Shown: positions 45,005 through 54,348, numbered from the stretch's first letter. The stretch is 64,000 nt of DNA from Flavobacterium sp. LC2016-12 (GCF_015351595.1 NZ_JADKPT010000012.1:108890-172889), one strand, 5' to 3'. Notes: generated by a model not told the origin, from the letters alone. Numbers and translations are program-made.

Positions 45005-45878
45005 TTTAAAAAGTTACTTAAATCTTCATTTAATTGTTTTTATCTGGGGTTTTACTGCCATTTTGGGTGCTTTAATTACAATTGATGCCGAAAATTTAGT
45101 TTGGTTCAGAATGCTTTTGGCGATGATTTTTTTAGGAGCATTTATTGTTTTTAAAAAACAATCTTTTCAAGTTCCAATAAAAGAGCTTTTTAAACTGATT
45201 TTTGTTGGTTTGCTTATTGCACTGCATTGGATTTTCTTTTTTAAAGCCATTCATGTTTCAAATGTTTCAATTACACTTTCTATATTTTCTTTGGGTGCAT
45301 TTTTTGCCTCTTTATTAGAACCGCTTTTTTACGGAAGAAAAATATTATGGTATGAAGTTTTCTTCGGATTAGTTATAATTGCAGGGCTTGCTCTTATTTT
45401 GCAAGTTGAAATTAAATATCTCACAGGTGTTTATTATGCATTAGCAGCAATTATTCTGGGAGTTTTATTTACGCTCATGAACGGAAAACTAATCTCAGAT
45501 CATGAACCATCTGTAATTACATTTTATGAATTTGGTGCGGGAGTTTTCTTTATTACTATTTATTTTTTAGTTCAGGGAAAATTCAATGCTGATTTCTTTA
45601 CAATGTCATTAAACAATTGGGTTTTACTACTTATTTTGGCTTCTATTTGTACGGCTTATGCTTTTACAGCTTCTGTAAAAGTAATGCAGAAATTAACGCC
45701 TTATACCGTGATGTTAACGACTAATTTAGAGCCAGTTTACGGAATTATGTTAGCTTATTTTATACTTGGAGGAAAAGAAAAAATGAGTACAGAATTTTAT
45801 ATTGGTGCCCTTATAATTGTAATTACAGTTATCTTAAATGGCGTTTTTAAACATTATAAAAATAAGAAAGAAGTGTAA
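44991..45878 (+). CDS. EamA/DMT-superfamily transporter
   Basis: 295 residues with ten hydrophobic segments in two EamA repeats (HLIVFIWGFTAILGALI at the start; YALAAIILGVLFTLMNG starts the second half). The sequence ALHWIFFFKAIHVSNVSI is typical of DMT metabolite exporters. Substrate unknown. It overlaps the Lpt permease stop by 14 bases. Confidence 0.92.
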   Translation: MRNDNLKSYLNLHLIVFIWGFTAILGALITIDAENLVWFRMLLAMIFLGAFIVFKKQSFQVPIKELFKLIFVGLLIALHWIFFFKAIHVSNVSITLSIFSLGAFFASLLEPLFYGRKILWYEVFFGLVIIAGLALILQVEIKYLTGVYYALAAIILGVLFTLMNGKLISDHEPSVITFYEFGAGVFFITIYFLVQGKFNADFFTMSLNNWVLLLILASICTAYAFTASVKVMQKLTPYTVMLTTNLEPVYGIMLAYFILGGKEKMSTEFYIGALIIVITVILNGVFKHYKNKKEV

Positions 45879-45949
45879 TAGTTTACTTATTTTTAAATCA
45901 CAATTTGATACTTTACTAACAATTAACTGTGCCAATGATATAATATTTT

Positions 45950-45957
45950 TATATTTG
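45950..45957 (+). promoter_or_regulatory. accA -7 box
   Basis: TATATTTG, 32 bases ahead of accA, in a 111-bp gap. No clear TTG at the right spacing. Confidence 0.5.
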
Positions 45958-45989
45958 CGGTTCGATTTACAAACAAAATTCAAAAATCC

Positions 45990-46943
45990 ATGGAATATTT
46001 AGATTTTGAGCTTCCAATCAAAGAACTTGAAGAACAGCTAGAAAAGTGTGTTATAATTGGAAAAGAATCTGATGTTGATGTAACACCAACCTGCAAGGAA
46101 ATCAACAAAAAATTAGAGCAAACTAAAAAAGATATATACAAAAACCTTACGGCTTGGCAACGTGTTCAGCTTTCAAGACATCCAAACAGACCGTATACTT
46201 TAGATTACATCAGAGCGATCTGCGGTGATACTTTCTTAGAACTTCATGGAGACAGAGGTTTTAAAGACGATAAAGCAATGGTTGGTGGACTAGGGAAAGT
46301 AAACGGGCAATCGTTTATGATCGTTGGTCAGCAAAAAGGTTTTAATACAAAAACACGTCAGTACCGTAATTTTGGTATGGCAAATCCTGAAGGATACCGT
46401 AAAGCTTTGCGTTTGATGAAAATGGCAGAGAAGTTCGGAATTCCGGTTTTGACTTTAGTAGATACTCCGGGTGCATATCCAGGACTTGAAGCTGAAGAAA
46501 GAGGACAAGGAGAAGCTATTGCAAGAAACATTTTTGAAATGGTTCGTTTGCAAGTTCCAATTATCACGATTATTGTGGGTGAAGGAGCTTCTGGAGGAGC
46601 TTTAGGAATTGGTGTTGGAGATAAAGTTTATATGTTAGAGAATACTTGGTATTCTGTAATTTCTCCTGAATCATGTTCTTCAATTTTATGGAAAAGCTGG
46701 GAGTACAAAGAACGTGCTGCAGATGCCTTAAAATTGACTTCATCTGATATGAAAAGACAAAAATTAGTTGATGATGTTATTCCGGAACCACTAGGAGGGG
46801 CGCACTATGATCGCGAAACTACTTTCAAAACAGTTGCCGAATACATTACCAAAGGATATAACGAATTGAAAGACTTATCAACAGCCGACTTAATTGCCCA
46901 AAGAATGGACAAATACAGTAATATGGGCGAGTATAAAGAGTAA
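45990..46943 (+). CDS. accA: Acetyl-CoA carboxylase carboxyltransferase subunit alpha
   Basis: 317 residues, full length. It transfers carboxyl from biotin to acetyl-CoA in the first step of fatty acid synthesis. The N-terminal helical part (PIKELEEQLEKC), HPNRPYTLDYI, the oxyanion-type IIVGEGASGGALGIGVGD and SPESCSSILWKSWEYK are conserved. It needs AccD, which is not in this window. A terminator at 46963 closes the transcript. Confidence 0.97.
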   Translation: MEYLDFELPIKELEEQLEKCVIIGKESDVDVTPTCKEINKKLEQTKKDIYKNLTAWQRVQLSRHPNRPYTLDYIRAICGDTFLELHGDRGFKDDKAMVGGLGKVNGQSFMIVGQQKGFNTKTRQYRNFGMANPEGYRKALRLMKMAEKFGIPVLTLVDTPGAYPGLEAEERGQGEAIARNIFEMVRLQVPIITIIVGEGASGGALGIGVGDKVYMLENTWYSVISPESCSSILWKSWEYKERAADALKLTSSDMKRQKLVDDVIPEPLGGAHYDRETTFKTVAEYITKGYNELKDLSTADLIAQRMDKYSNMGEYKE

Positions 46944-46962
46944 ATTCTTACAAGATTAATTA

Positions 46963-46996
46963 AAATCCGAAGCCTTACAGTTTCGGATTTTTTTTT
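46963..46996 (+). terminator. accA terminator
   Basis: AAATCCGAA / TTCGGATTT stem followed by a T run, 20 bases after the stop. Confidence 0.85.
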
Positions 46997-47083
46997 GGTT
47001 ATGAACAAAAAAATCTTATTTATAAACAATTAATAGTTATAACTCGATAGCAATTTTTTTTTAAATTTTGTTACTTTCGCTAT

Positions 47084-48628
47084 ATGGAAAATTTCAAAAA
47101 CATAAACCCTGTTAAGGTAGATAAAACCACAATTATTAATTTAGAAAAAGGAAAATTACCTCCGCAAGTACTTGATTTAGAAGAAGCTGTACTTGGGGCA
47201 ATGATGATTGATAAAAAAGGGGTAGATGATGTAATTGATATTTTACAAGCTGATGCTTTTTATAAAGATGCACACAAATTTATTTTTGAAGCAATTGTTC
47301 AGCTTTTTACAGATACGCAGCCAATTGACTTGTTGACTGTTTCAGCTCAGCTGAAAAAAAATGGAAAATTAGATTTAGCAGGAGGAGATTTTTATTTAAT
47401 CCAGCTTACACAAAAAATTGCTTCTTCGGCACATATCGAATTTCACTCACGTATTATTCTGCAGAAATTCATTCAGAGAAGTTTGATTAGAATTTCATCT
47501 GAAATTATTGAAGCATCTTATGATGAAACAACAGATGTATTTGATTTGTTGGACCAAGCCGAATCAAAATTATATGAAGTAACACAAGGAAATATTAAAC
47601 GTAGTTCTGAAACTGCACAAAGTTTAGTTTTGCAGGCTAAGAAACGTATTGAAGAAATTTCAAAGCAAGAAGGTTTAAGTGGTGTTGAAACCGGTTTTAC
47701 TAATTTGGATAAACTTACTTCAGGATGGCAACCGAGTGATTTAATTATCATTGCAGCAAGGCCCGCGATGGGTAAAACTGCGTTTGTACTTTCAATGGCC
47801 AGAAATATTGCCATCGATTTTGGACATCCTGTTGCTTTGTTCTCTCTGGAGATGGCATCAGTTCAGTTAATTACGAGGTTAATTTCATCAGAAACAGGAT
47901 TATCATCAGAGAAACTGCGTACTGGTAAATTAGAACCACACGAATGGACCATGTTGAGTACCAAAGTTAAGAACTTAGAAAAAGCGCCTTTGTTTATTGA
48001 TGATACACCTTCACTTTCTATTTTCGATTTAAGAGCAAAATGCCGTCGTTTGGTTTCGCAGCACGGAATAAAAATTATAATTGTCGATTATTTGCAATTA
48101 ATGACCGCTGGAGGAAATTCTAAAGGAGGAGGAAATCGTGAGCAGGAGATCTCAACAATTTCCCGAAACTTAAAAGCTTTGGCAAAAGAGTTAAATGTTC
48201 CGGTAATTGCACTTTCTCAGTTATCGCGTGCGGTTGAAACACGTGGATCTAGTAAACGTCCTTTGCTATCGGATCTTCGTGAATCTGGAGCAATTGAGCA
48301 GGATGCTGATATTGTTTCGTTCTTGTACCGACCGGAATATTACAAAATTGATGAGTGGGATGATGATGAGGCTTCGCCAACTGCTGGTCAGGCAGAAATT
48401 ATGATCGCGAAACACCGTAATGGTGGTATCGAAAACGTCCGTTTGAAATTCTTGGGCCACCTTGGTAAATTTGATAATCTTGACGATTTTTCTGGTAGTT
48501 ATGATGATTTACCTTCTAAAATGAATCATGATGATAATCCGTTTATCACTAAAAATCTTCCATCTCCGAATGAAGCTTTTGGTAGTAATCTGAATGATGA
48601 CGATGATGATAGCGATGTTCCATTTTAA
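47084..48628 (+). CDS. dnaB: Replicative DNA helicase DnaB
   Basis: 514 residues. The N-terminal primase-interacting domain begins near PPQVLDLEEAVLGAMMID. The RecA-like motor has Walker A AARPAMGKTAF (about 226-236), Walker B IIIVDYLQLM, and the DnaB motif LSRAVETRG and SDLRESGAIEQDAD. The acidic tail (NDDDDDSDVPF) resembles a single-strand-binding-protein-type tip. No intein is present. It unwinds DNA at the replication fork. Confidence 0.98.
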   Translation: MENFKNINPVKVDKTTIINLEKGKLPPQVLDLEEAVLGAMMIDKKGVDDVIDILQADAFYKDAHKFIFEAIVQLFTDTQPIDLLTVSAQLKKNGKLDLAGGDFYLIQLTQKIASSAHIEFHSRIILQKFIQRSLIRISSEIIEASYDETTDVFDLLDQAESKLYEVTQGNIKRSSETAQSLVLQAKKRIEEISKQEGLSGVETGFTNLDKLTSGWQPSDLIIIAARPAMGKTAFVLSMARNIAIDFGHPVALFSLEMASVQLITRLISSETGLSSEKLRTGKLEPHEWTMLSTKVKNLEKAPLFIDDTPSLSIFDLRAKCRRLVSQHGIKIIIVDYLQLMTAGGNSKGGGNREQEISTISRNLKALAKELNVPVIALSQLSRAVETRGSSKRPLLSDLRESGAIEQDADIVSFLYRPEYYKIDEWDDDEASPTAGQAEIMIAKHRNGGIENVRLKFLGHLGKFDNLDDFSGSYDDLPSKMNHDDNPFITKNLPSPNEAFGSNLNDDDDDSDVPF

Positions 48629-48637
48629 TATAAATTT

Positions 48638-48665
48638 AAAAAGCCTTCTTGTAAGGCTTTTTTTG
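48638..48665 (+). terminator. dnaB terminator
   Basis: AAAAAGCCTT / AAGGCTTTTT stem, CTTGT loop, T run, 10 bases after the stop. Confidence 0.87.
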
Positions 48666-48764
48666 TGAACATTTGTTAATTTTTTTTATAAAATTCAGTA
48701 GTTTAGCAAAGCGATTGCATCAAGCAAGTGTAAATTAACTTTTAACCAAAAACAAATTTAGATT

Positions 48765-49145
48765 ATGGAAAATGAAACATTCCCAGAAAAAGTATGGATA
48801 GAATTATCAACAGCAGAAACTTGGGCTAAAAAGCATCGAGATCACATGGCAGTGGAAGAGCCTAAAAACAGAATCAATGCTTATTTAATTCCCAGTACAG
48901 CTTTAGAAGGAGTTTTAAAATTAGGTACAGAAGCGGTGCGTGCTTACGTTGGTATTAATGATAAAAATGAAAAAACTTTAATGTTTGTTGGAGCAACATA
49001 CAATGCTGAAACTAAAATTTTCGAAGATGTTTTCCCAGAAGGAATAACAGTTGGAGGAAAAGAAAATGTTACTGATGGGCCAATCGTTTATGATACAAGC
49101 CGTCCTTGCCCACCTTATGGAGATCCAAACAGTCCATTGGCGTAA
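48765..49145 (+). CDS. Conserved hypothetical protein, 126 aa
   Basis: A soluble 126-residue protein with no signal peptide. It starts with KVWIELSTAETWAKKHRDHM and ends with PCPPYGDPNSPLA. No family recognised. It is directly coupled to the following membrane protein (TAATG overlap by one base), so it may belong with the sensor cluster behind it, or be an independent gene in the same transcript. Confidence 0.75.
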   Translation: MENETFPEKVWIELSTAETWAKKHRDHMAVEEPKNRINAYLIPSTALEGVLKLGTEAVRAYVGINDKNEKTLMFVGATYNAETKIFEDVFPEGITVGGKENVTDGPIVYDTSRPCPPYGDPNSPLA

Positions 49146-49783
49146 TGGATGATTTTTTAATATATTTTGGTTATTTTATTTTGATAATCAATTTTGTGTT
49201 ATATACATTTAGCTTTTTCCAAAAGGGAAAAGCTAATGTTTTTTTTGTGGCTTATTTAGGATTTTCATTTCTCATGCAATTTACAATGGAATTTCTTTAT
49301 CATCTTAAAAAGAACAATCTATTAGTGATGAATTCTTTCTTTATTGGTCAAATGGTTATTTTGGGATTATTTTATAGGTCATTGTATAACCTTGATGTAC
49401 AGAAAAAATTTGTTGTGGTAGCTCTAACTCTTGTTTTAGTACTTTTGATTGCGCAAAATGCTTTTGATCCAAATTTGCTATTTAAATTTAATTTACCTCA
49501 AATTACAGTTACTTCTCTATTAATTGTAGTTTTTGCCTTAATTCATTTTTATAATATCCTTACAGAAAAAAAACAATATTACTATATTACAGTTGGAGTC
49601 GTTATCTATATGTTTGGGGCTACAGTTTTATTGCTGCTCGGTAATTTGACTACTGGGCTTAGTGATGACTTTAAATATATTAGTTGGAGAATTAACGCTG
49701 TTTTAGTTATAGTATATTACTTTTTTGTTTTATTTGAATGGATAAAAAGTTTTTCGAATAAGAATAGTATAACTGATGTATGA
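49145..49783 (+). CDS. Multi-helix membrane protein linked to a histidine kinase
   Basis: 212 residues from the ATG at 49145; a start 39 bases earlier would lie inside the upstream gene. About seven hydrophobic segments (YFGYFILIINFVLYTFSFF, VFFVAYLGFSFLMQFTMEFL, and so on) and almost no soluble part. Its last base overlaps the kinase start (ATGA), so the two are translated together. It may be the sensor module for the kinase, which has only one helix. Confidence 0.8.
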   Translation: MDDFLIYFGYFILIINFVLYTFSFFQKGKANVFFVAYLGFSFLMQFTMEFLYHLKKNNLLVMNSFFIGQMVILGLFYRSLYNLDVQKKFVVVALTLVLVLLIAQNAFDPNLLFKFNLPQITVTSLLIVVFALIHFYNILTEKKQYYYITVGVVIYMFGATVLLLLGNLTTGLSDDFKYISWRINAVLVIVYYFFVLFEWIKSFSNKNSITDV

Positions 49784-50571
49784 GTGAAAATCTAAATTAC
49801 GAAAAAGAAATAGTTGCAATTATTTTATACACTTCCTGTTTTCTAATGGTTGTTGCAGTATCACTAGTGGTCTTTTTTTATTTTTCAAGAAAGAAAATTA
49901 TCCAAAAAGAAATTGAAAAGAAAAATCTGGAAATTCAACATCAAAAAGAACAATTGCATGCTATTCTTTTTACACAAGAAGAAGAACGAAAGCGCATTGC
50001 GCAAGATTTACATGATGATATAAGCTCTAAGCTAAATATTGTTTCCTTAAACGCCCATTTACTTTCTGCTCCAAATTTGACTGAAGCTGAAACAAAAGAA
50101 ATTACCGAAAACATCATCAGTCTTACTGGAAAAGCACTAGATAATTCAAGAAAGATTGCACATAATCTATTACCGCCCGTTTTTGAAAAATTTGGACTTA
50201 ATGCCGGAGTTGAAGAATTATGCGAAGAGTTTGAAAGTAGTAAAGCTGTAAAAATTCATTATAAAAATGAAATTGATTTTGATGAAAGTGAAATGGATCG
50301 TCATTTACATATTTTTAGAATTTTGCAAGAATTGATGAATAATTCATTACGACACGGGAAAGCAACCGAAATTTGGATTTCTTTTAATACTATTTCAAAT
50401 GTTGCGACTTGTAATTATGAGGATAACGGTATTGGTTTTGATAGTAAAAATACTGAAAATCAAAAAGGTTTAGGGATGAAAAATATTGACAGCCGGATTT
50501 CTTTTTTAAACGGAAGCATCCGGGTAAACTCCCAGATCAACAAAGGAATTTCTGTGATTTTCACTTTTTAA
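49780..50571 (+). CDS. Sensor histidine kinase (HisKA_3 type)
   Basis: 263 residues. One N-terminal transmembrane helix (about 11-35), a short coiled coil, then EEERKRIAQDLHDDIS with phospho-accepting His78. The ATPase has N box ELMNNSLRHGKATEI and G1 box DNGIGFD. No periplasmic sensor domain is present, so sensing may rest with the membrane protein coupled in front. Partner regulator at 50680. Confidence 0.93.
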   Translation: MSENLNYEKEIVAIILYTSCFLMVVAVSLVVFFYFSRKKIIQKEIEKKNLEIQHQKEQLHAILFTQEEERKRIAQDLHDDISSKLNIVSLNAHLLSAPNLTEAETKEITENIISLTGKALDNSRKIAHNLLPPVFEKFGLNAGVEELCEEFESSKAVKIHYKNEIDFDESEMDRHLHIFRILQELMNNSLRHGKATEIWISFNTISNVATCNYEDNGIGFDSKNTENQKGLGMKNIDSRISFLNGSIRVNSQINKGISVIFTF

Positions 50572-50679
50572 GTTAAATTTCGTGAATAAATAAGCTTTTA
50601 GCTCATTAAGTAAAGTATTTTGATCGGTTTTTTAATTGATATTTTGTAATTTCGGCAAACCAAAGACAAAACCAAATAA

Positions 50680-51348
50680 ATGATGAATCCCGCTATTAAA
50701 ATTGCTTTAGTCGATGATGAAGTGTTATTCCGAAAAGGAATTGCTTTTTTATTACAAAGAGAAGATAATATCGAAATTATTTTTGAAGCTTCAAACGGAG
50801 AAGAACTTCTCTTGAACTTAGAGGCTAACGAGATAAAACCTGATATTATTATCATGGATTTAAAAATGCCTGTCTTAAATGGTGTAGAGGCTACAAAAAT
50901 TATCCGAAAATCTTTTCCCGACATTAAAATAATTGCTTTAACGAGTTATGATTCTAAATCATTTATTGCAAACATGATTCAGGTAGGAGCAGTTGCTTAT
51001 TTAATAAAAAATACAACTCCTAAAGATTTAATTCATACTATTAATGAAGTAGCTAAAAAAGGATTTTATTACAATGAGAACGTATTAAAAACAATTCAGG
51101 AAACTATTGTTTCATCAAAAAACTCAAAAGGGCATTTAGAAACTAGTTTTCTCTCTCCAAGAGAAATAGAAATCCTTCAGCTTATATGTCAGCAAAAAAC
51201 AACTTCTGAAATTGCTGACCATCTTTTTTTAAGTCCTAGAACCGTAGAAGGCCATCGCAACAATTTATTACTTAAAACAGAATCAAGAAATATTGCGGGA
51301 CTTGTAGTGTATGCGATTCAGAACGAAATTGCTTTTTTAAGCATTTAA
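50680..51348 (+). CDS. NarL/FixJ-type response regulator
   Basis: 222 residues. Receiver domain (IALVDDEVLFRKGI; phospho-acceptor Asp60 in IIMDLKMPVLNG; ALTSYD; YLIKNTTP) and LuxR-type helix-turn-helix (SPREIEILQLICQQKTTSEI, FLSPRTVEGHRNNLL). It lies 108 bases after the kinase. Either ATG of the ATGATG start could be used. Confidence 0.95.
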   Translation: MMNPAIKIALVDDEVLFRKGIAFLLQREDNIEIIFEASNGEELLLNLEANEIKPDIIIMDLKMPVLNGVEATKIIRKSFPDIKIIALTSYDSKSFIANMIQVGAVAYLIKNTTPKDLIHTINEVAKKGFYYNENVLKTIQETIVSSKNSKGHLETSFLSPREIEILQLICQQKTTSEIADHLFLSPRTVEGHRNNLLLKTESRNIAGLVVYAIQNEIAFLSI

Positions 51349-51470
51349 CTTGTTAAAAATTGAATCGATAATACGTAATACAAAATTATTGTAAGTACAA
51401 GTAAACAGATACCTATTTTCTGTATTAAATTTAACCCCTTTGGCTGGTTATTGCTCTCATTAAACTTCAT
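51345..51470 (-). CDS. Tiny single-helix membrane protein, 41 aa
   Basis: ATG at 51470; polar N-terminus MKFNESNNQPKGLNLIQK, then one hydrophobic segment (IGICLLVLTIILYYVLSI) and a short tail. Its last bases overlap the 3' end of the response regulator on the other strand. Size and layout are like other flavobacterial mini-proteins. No family known; support is only composition and a clear start. Confidence 0.4.
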   Translation of the reverse strand: MKFNESNNQPKGLNLIQKIGICLLVLTIILYYVLSIQFLTS

Positions 51471-51660
51471 GGTGTGGTTTTCATTTGATTAATAGTTCAA
51501 TAATTTGGGTTTCCAAATGTAAGTAGAAATTAGTTTTGTGGAATAGGTGTTTTTACCTGTTTTTGCCAAATAATTTTTTGCCAAATAAATTGTACTTATT
51601 TAGATAAATACTCTGTTTATTTGTTTAACATTTCTTTCTCTTATAAAACAACTTTATCTG

Positions 51661-51692
51661 TTGTGTTTTTTAGAGCTTCCTTTATATCTTTA
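51661..51692 (+). promoter_or_regulatory. Candidate promoter of the asparagine-synthetase-B-type gene
   Basis: TTG (51661-51663), 21-bp spacer, TATCTTTA (51685-51692), one base off the TAnnTTTG consensus, 16 bases before the start. Confidence 0.4.
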
Positions 51693-51708
51693 CTAAAATA
51701 ATTTTCTA

Positions 51709-52968
51709 ATGTATAAGAGTTTAGTTTATATTTTCATACTGTTTCTTTCTTTTACGGCAAAAGCTTCATTCATCTTACTTCCGATGGATGAAACGACGCA
51801 GCAAAATCATCTGAAAGCATACGGAATTACATATTGGTGTTTAAGCAAGGATTATAAAGCAAGTTGGTTGCTTAATTATCGTGGAGGATCATTTTTGTTA
51901 CCTGATGCTGATGAGATTCGTAAAGAATGTCAAATTAGAGGGGTTAGCTTTGAAATACTATCAGATAGTGAAGAAGCTTCTATTTTAAACGACATTTCGA
52001 GTCCTTCTCAAAATATGGAATCTGTTATTCTGGAAAAAGCACCAAAAATTGCTGTGTACACTCCAAAAGGAAAACAACCTTGGGATGATGCGGTAACACT
52101 TGTACTAACTTATGCCGAGATTCCTTTTACACCAATTTATGATGAAGAAGTCTTAAGTGATCAATTATTACTCTATGATTGGTTGCATTTACATCATGAA
52201 GATTTTACGGGACAGTACGGAAAATTTTATGCAGCTTATAAAAATACACCCTGGTATATTGATCAGAAGAAAGATACTGAAGCTTTAGCCGCAAAATTAG
52301 GCTATTCTAAAGTTTCTCAGGAAAAAGGTGCTGTTGCTAAAAAAATTAGGGATTTTGTTATTGGCGGAGGATTTATGTTTGCCATGTGTTCTGCAACGGA
52401 CAGTTTTGATATTGCTCTGGCAGCCGATGGAGTGGATATTTGTGAGGCAATGTTTGATGGTGATGCGAGTGATTCTAATTATCAGTCAAAATTAAATTTC
52501 GGAAATTCCTTTGCTTTTAAAGACTTCACCCTGGAAAGAAGGCCGGAGCAATATGAGTTTTCTGATATTGACATGACATTAAAACGCAAAATTCCTGTTG
52601 AAAAAGATTATTTTTCCTTGATGGAATTTTCTGCAAAATGGGATCCAATACCTAGCATGCTGTGTCAAAATCATACACAATTGGTGAAAGGTTTTATGGG
52701 ACAAACAACTTCATTTGATTCCTCATTGATAAAATCAAATATATTAGTCATGGGCTCTTGCGAGCTTAATGGAGAGGCCAGATACATACATGGAGAAAAA
52801 GGGAAGGGGATGTTTACCTTTTTTGGCGGTCATGATCCCGAAGATTTTCAACATCAGGTTGGAGATCCGCCAACAGTTTTAGATCTGCACCCAAATTCGC
52901 CGGGATATAGATTGATCTTAAATAATGTATTATTTCCCGCGGCTAAGAAGAAAAAACTTAAAACATAA
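51709..52968 (+). CDS. Exported 'asparagine synthetase B'-type protein of Bacteroidota
   Basis: 419 residues with an N-terminal signal peptide (LVYIFILFLSFTAKASFI). It matches the flavobacterial family often labelled asparagine synthetase B. Blocks such as LNYRGGSFLLP, WLHLHHEDFTGQYGKF, GGGFMFAMCSATDSFDIALA and FFGGHDPEDFQHQVGDPP are conserved. It lacks AsnB's N-terminal Cys2 nucleophile and the ATP pyrophosphatase motif, and the export signal is incompatible with that cytosolic role. The GGGFxFAMC block with the late GGH loop looks like a glutamine-amidotransferase/ThuA-like fold. The real function is unknown. Confidence 0.75.
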   Translation: MYKSLVYIFILFLSFTAKASFILLPMDETTQQNHLKAYGITYWCLSKDYKASWLLNYRGGSFLLPDADEIRKECQIRGVSFEILSDSEEASILNDISSPSQNMESVILEKAPKIAVYTPKGKQPWDDAVTLVLTYAEIPFTPIYDEEVLSDQLLLYDWLHLHHEDFTGQYGKFYAAYKNTPWYIDQKKDTEALAAKLGYSKVSQEKGAVAKKIRDFVIGGGFMFAMCSATDSFDIALAADGVDICEAMFDGDASDSNYQSKLNFGNSFAFKDFTLERRPEQYEFSDIDMTLKRKIPVEKDYFSLMEFSAKWDPIPSMLCQNHTQLVKGFMGQTTSFDSSLIKSNILVMGSCELNGEARYIHGEKGKGMFTFFGGHDPEDFQHQVGDPPTVLDLHPNSPGYRLILNNVLFPAAKKKKLKT

Positions 52969-52969
52969 T

Positions 52970-53773
52970 TTACTTTAACGAAAATTCAAACCAAATCGGA
53001 ATATGATCTGATATTTTTCGAGCCTCTTGCAAAGAATTAAAAGTTTTGTAGAAAGAGATGACTCCTGAATTTTTATAATTCAGAGAATTTATTTTGTAAA
53101 ATATATTGTCAAACTCTGATGCCAGACAATAGTTGTTTTTACATTTTTGTTTTAGTGATGTTTTTTGATTTTGTAAAACAGAAGTATAGCCTGATTTTTT
53201 AAGTGGATTAAAAACTGAATGTGATTGAGGGCAGTTAAAATCGCCTATAAAAATTAAATTCAAATTAGGGTATTCGTCTGGTAGAAATTTAAAGTATTTA
53301 ATTTCAGTTTCTGGTTGTTTATTTTTAGTAATGGCATGGTAATTAACTAAAGTAATTGCCTTTTTATCAATTTCAAAAGTTGCGAAATAAGGTTCGCGAT
53401 CAATTTCCAGATGGTATTTTTTTTCTAGCCAGGGACTCCCTTTTAATCTTGCCTTTTTCGTTTTCCAAATAAAGGCATAACGCTCCGTTTTATAACTGCT
53501 GCTGCTAGTTGGATTGCTAATTATGTAATCCCATTTTGAGCCTTTTTCGTTCAATATTCTATTTAGTTGTGCAATAGCTTGTGCGCCACCGTAGCCAGCA
53601 ACAACTTCCTGTATTGCAATTATGTCGTAATCAAGAATAATATTGGCAATAAAGTTTAATTCAGTCGTAGATTTTGTTTTCCCGAAATTTTCTAAATTCC
53701 AGGATACAATTTTAGTTTGTGAAAAAGAGAGAACACTAAAAAATAAGAAAAGGAAACTTATGATGTTTTTCAT
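52970..53773 (-). CDS. Exported endonuclease/exonuclease/phosphatase-family protein
   Basis: 267 residues, signal peptide ending near SFSQ. EEP motifs are SWNLENFG, IIAIQEVV with metal-ligand Glu, IFIGDFNCPQSHS with the catalytic Asp-Asn pair, and the terminal SDHIPIWFEF with Asp-His. A secreted or periplasmic nuclease or phosphodiesterase; some flavobacterial relatives are extracellular DNases. Converges with the gene at 51709 with only one base between the stop codons. Confidence 0.9.
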   Translation of the reverse strand: MKNIISFLFLFFSVLSFSQTKIVSWNLENFGKTKSTTELNFIANIILDYDIIAIQEVVAGYGGAQAIAQLNRILNEKGSKWDYIISNPTSSSSYKTERYAFIWKTKKARLKGSPWLEKKYHLEIDREPYFATFEIDKKAITLVNYHAITKNKQPETEIKYFKFLPDEYPNLNLIFIGDFNCPQSHSVFNPLKKSGYTSVLQNQKTSLKQKCKNNYCLASEFDNIFYKINSLNYKNSGVISFYKTFNSLQEARKISDHIPIWFEFSLK

Positions 53774-53866
53774 GCAGAATTAAAAAAATCAAATATAAGT
53801 AATTTAAAATTTGATGGTATTCTTAAATCACTCTAAGTTTTAAATTCTGGTTAAGTCAAAATCTTT

Positions 53867-54004
53867 TTAAGACAATTTTTTTGTCGTATTGTTTTGATTA
53901 TTTTCCTGGGTAGCTTTCTTGAGAACCATCCTTTCTGTTCTTGAATTATACCAATGCAATATAATAAGAATGCAAATCACTATAATTAAGGCGTTTCTTT
54001 TCAT
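53867..54004 (-). CDS. Tiny membrane protein, 45 aa
   Basis: ATG at 54004; one hydrophobic helix (ALIIVICILIILHWYN) and a polar C-terminal tail rich in Asn, Gln and Thr. No family known. It lies in a run of small ORFs on the same strand as the gene at 54038. Confidence 0.4.
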   Translation of the reverse strand: MKRNALIIVICILIILHWYNSRTERMVLKKATQENNQNNTTKKLS

Positions 54005-54037
54005 ATCTAATGAAGTTTAAGACTGAAAAATAACTAT

Positions 54038-54205
54038 TTAATGTTTTTTGTATCTGTTTTTTAAAGCAGTAGAGATAATAATGATTTGCAAGACAAGAAG
54101 TGCCGGAATAAAAATAATTTTCCAGTCTACTTCAAGCCAACCCGATTTCTCAGAAACGAAAGCAAAACTTACGGACAGAAAAATACATAATAACATAGTT
54201 TTCAT
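54038..54205 (-). CDS. Small membrane protein, 55 aa
   Basis: 55 residues from the ATG at 54205 (an in-frame ATG at 54268 would make it 76). A signal-peptide-like start (MKTMLLCIFLSVSFAFVSE) and a second helix (KIIFIPALLVLQIIIIST) with a basic end. Probably a two-helix inner-membrane protein. Unknown family. Confidence 0.45.
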   Translation of the reverse strand: MKTMLLCIFLSVSFAFVSEKSGWLEVDWKIIFIPALLVLQIIIISTALKNRYKKH

Positions 54206-54348
54206 GATGATCTTGTTTTTGGTTGTATTAATTTTTGAGATAAAATTAATTCTGTATTTTGGTCTCATTGGTTGATTAATAGATTCAAAACAAATTTATA
54301 AGGATAAAGAAACATTTCCTTACGGAAACCCGTAAATACGAATAAAAT

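Noticed and set aside
47072..47079. TACTTTCG as dnaB promoter
   Set aside because: Only five bases from the start codon and one mismatch from TAnnTTTG, so it cannot give a leader unless the transcript is leaderless.
47084..48628. Intein or phage-type DnaB
   Set aside because: Length and motifs are those of the ordinary chromosomal helicase with no insert.
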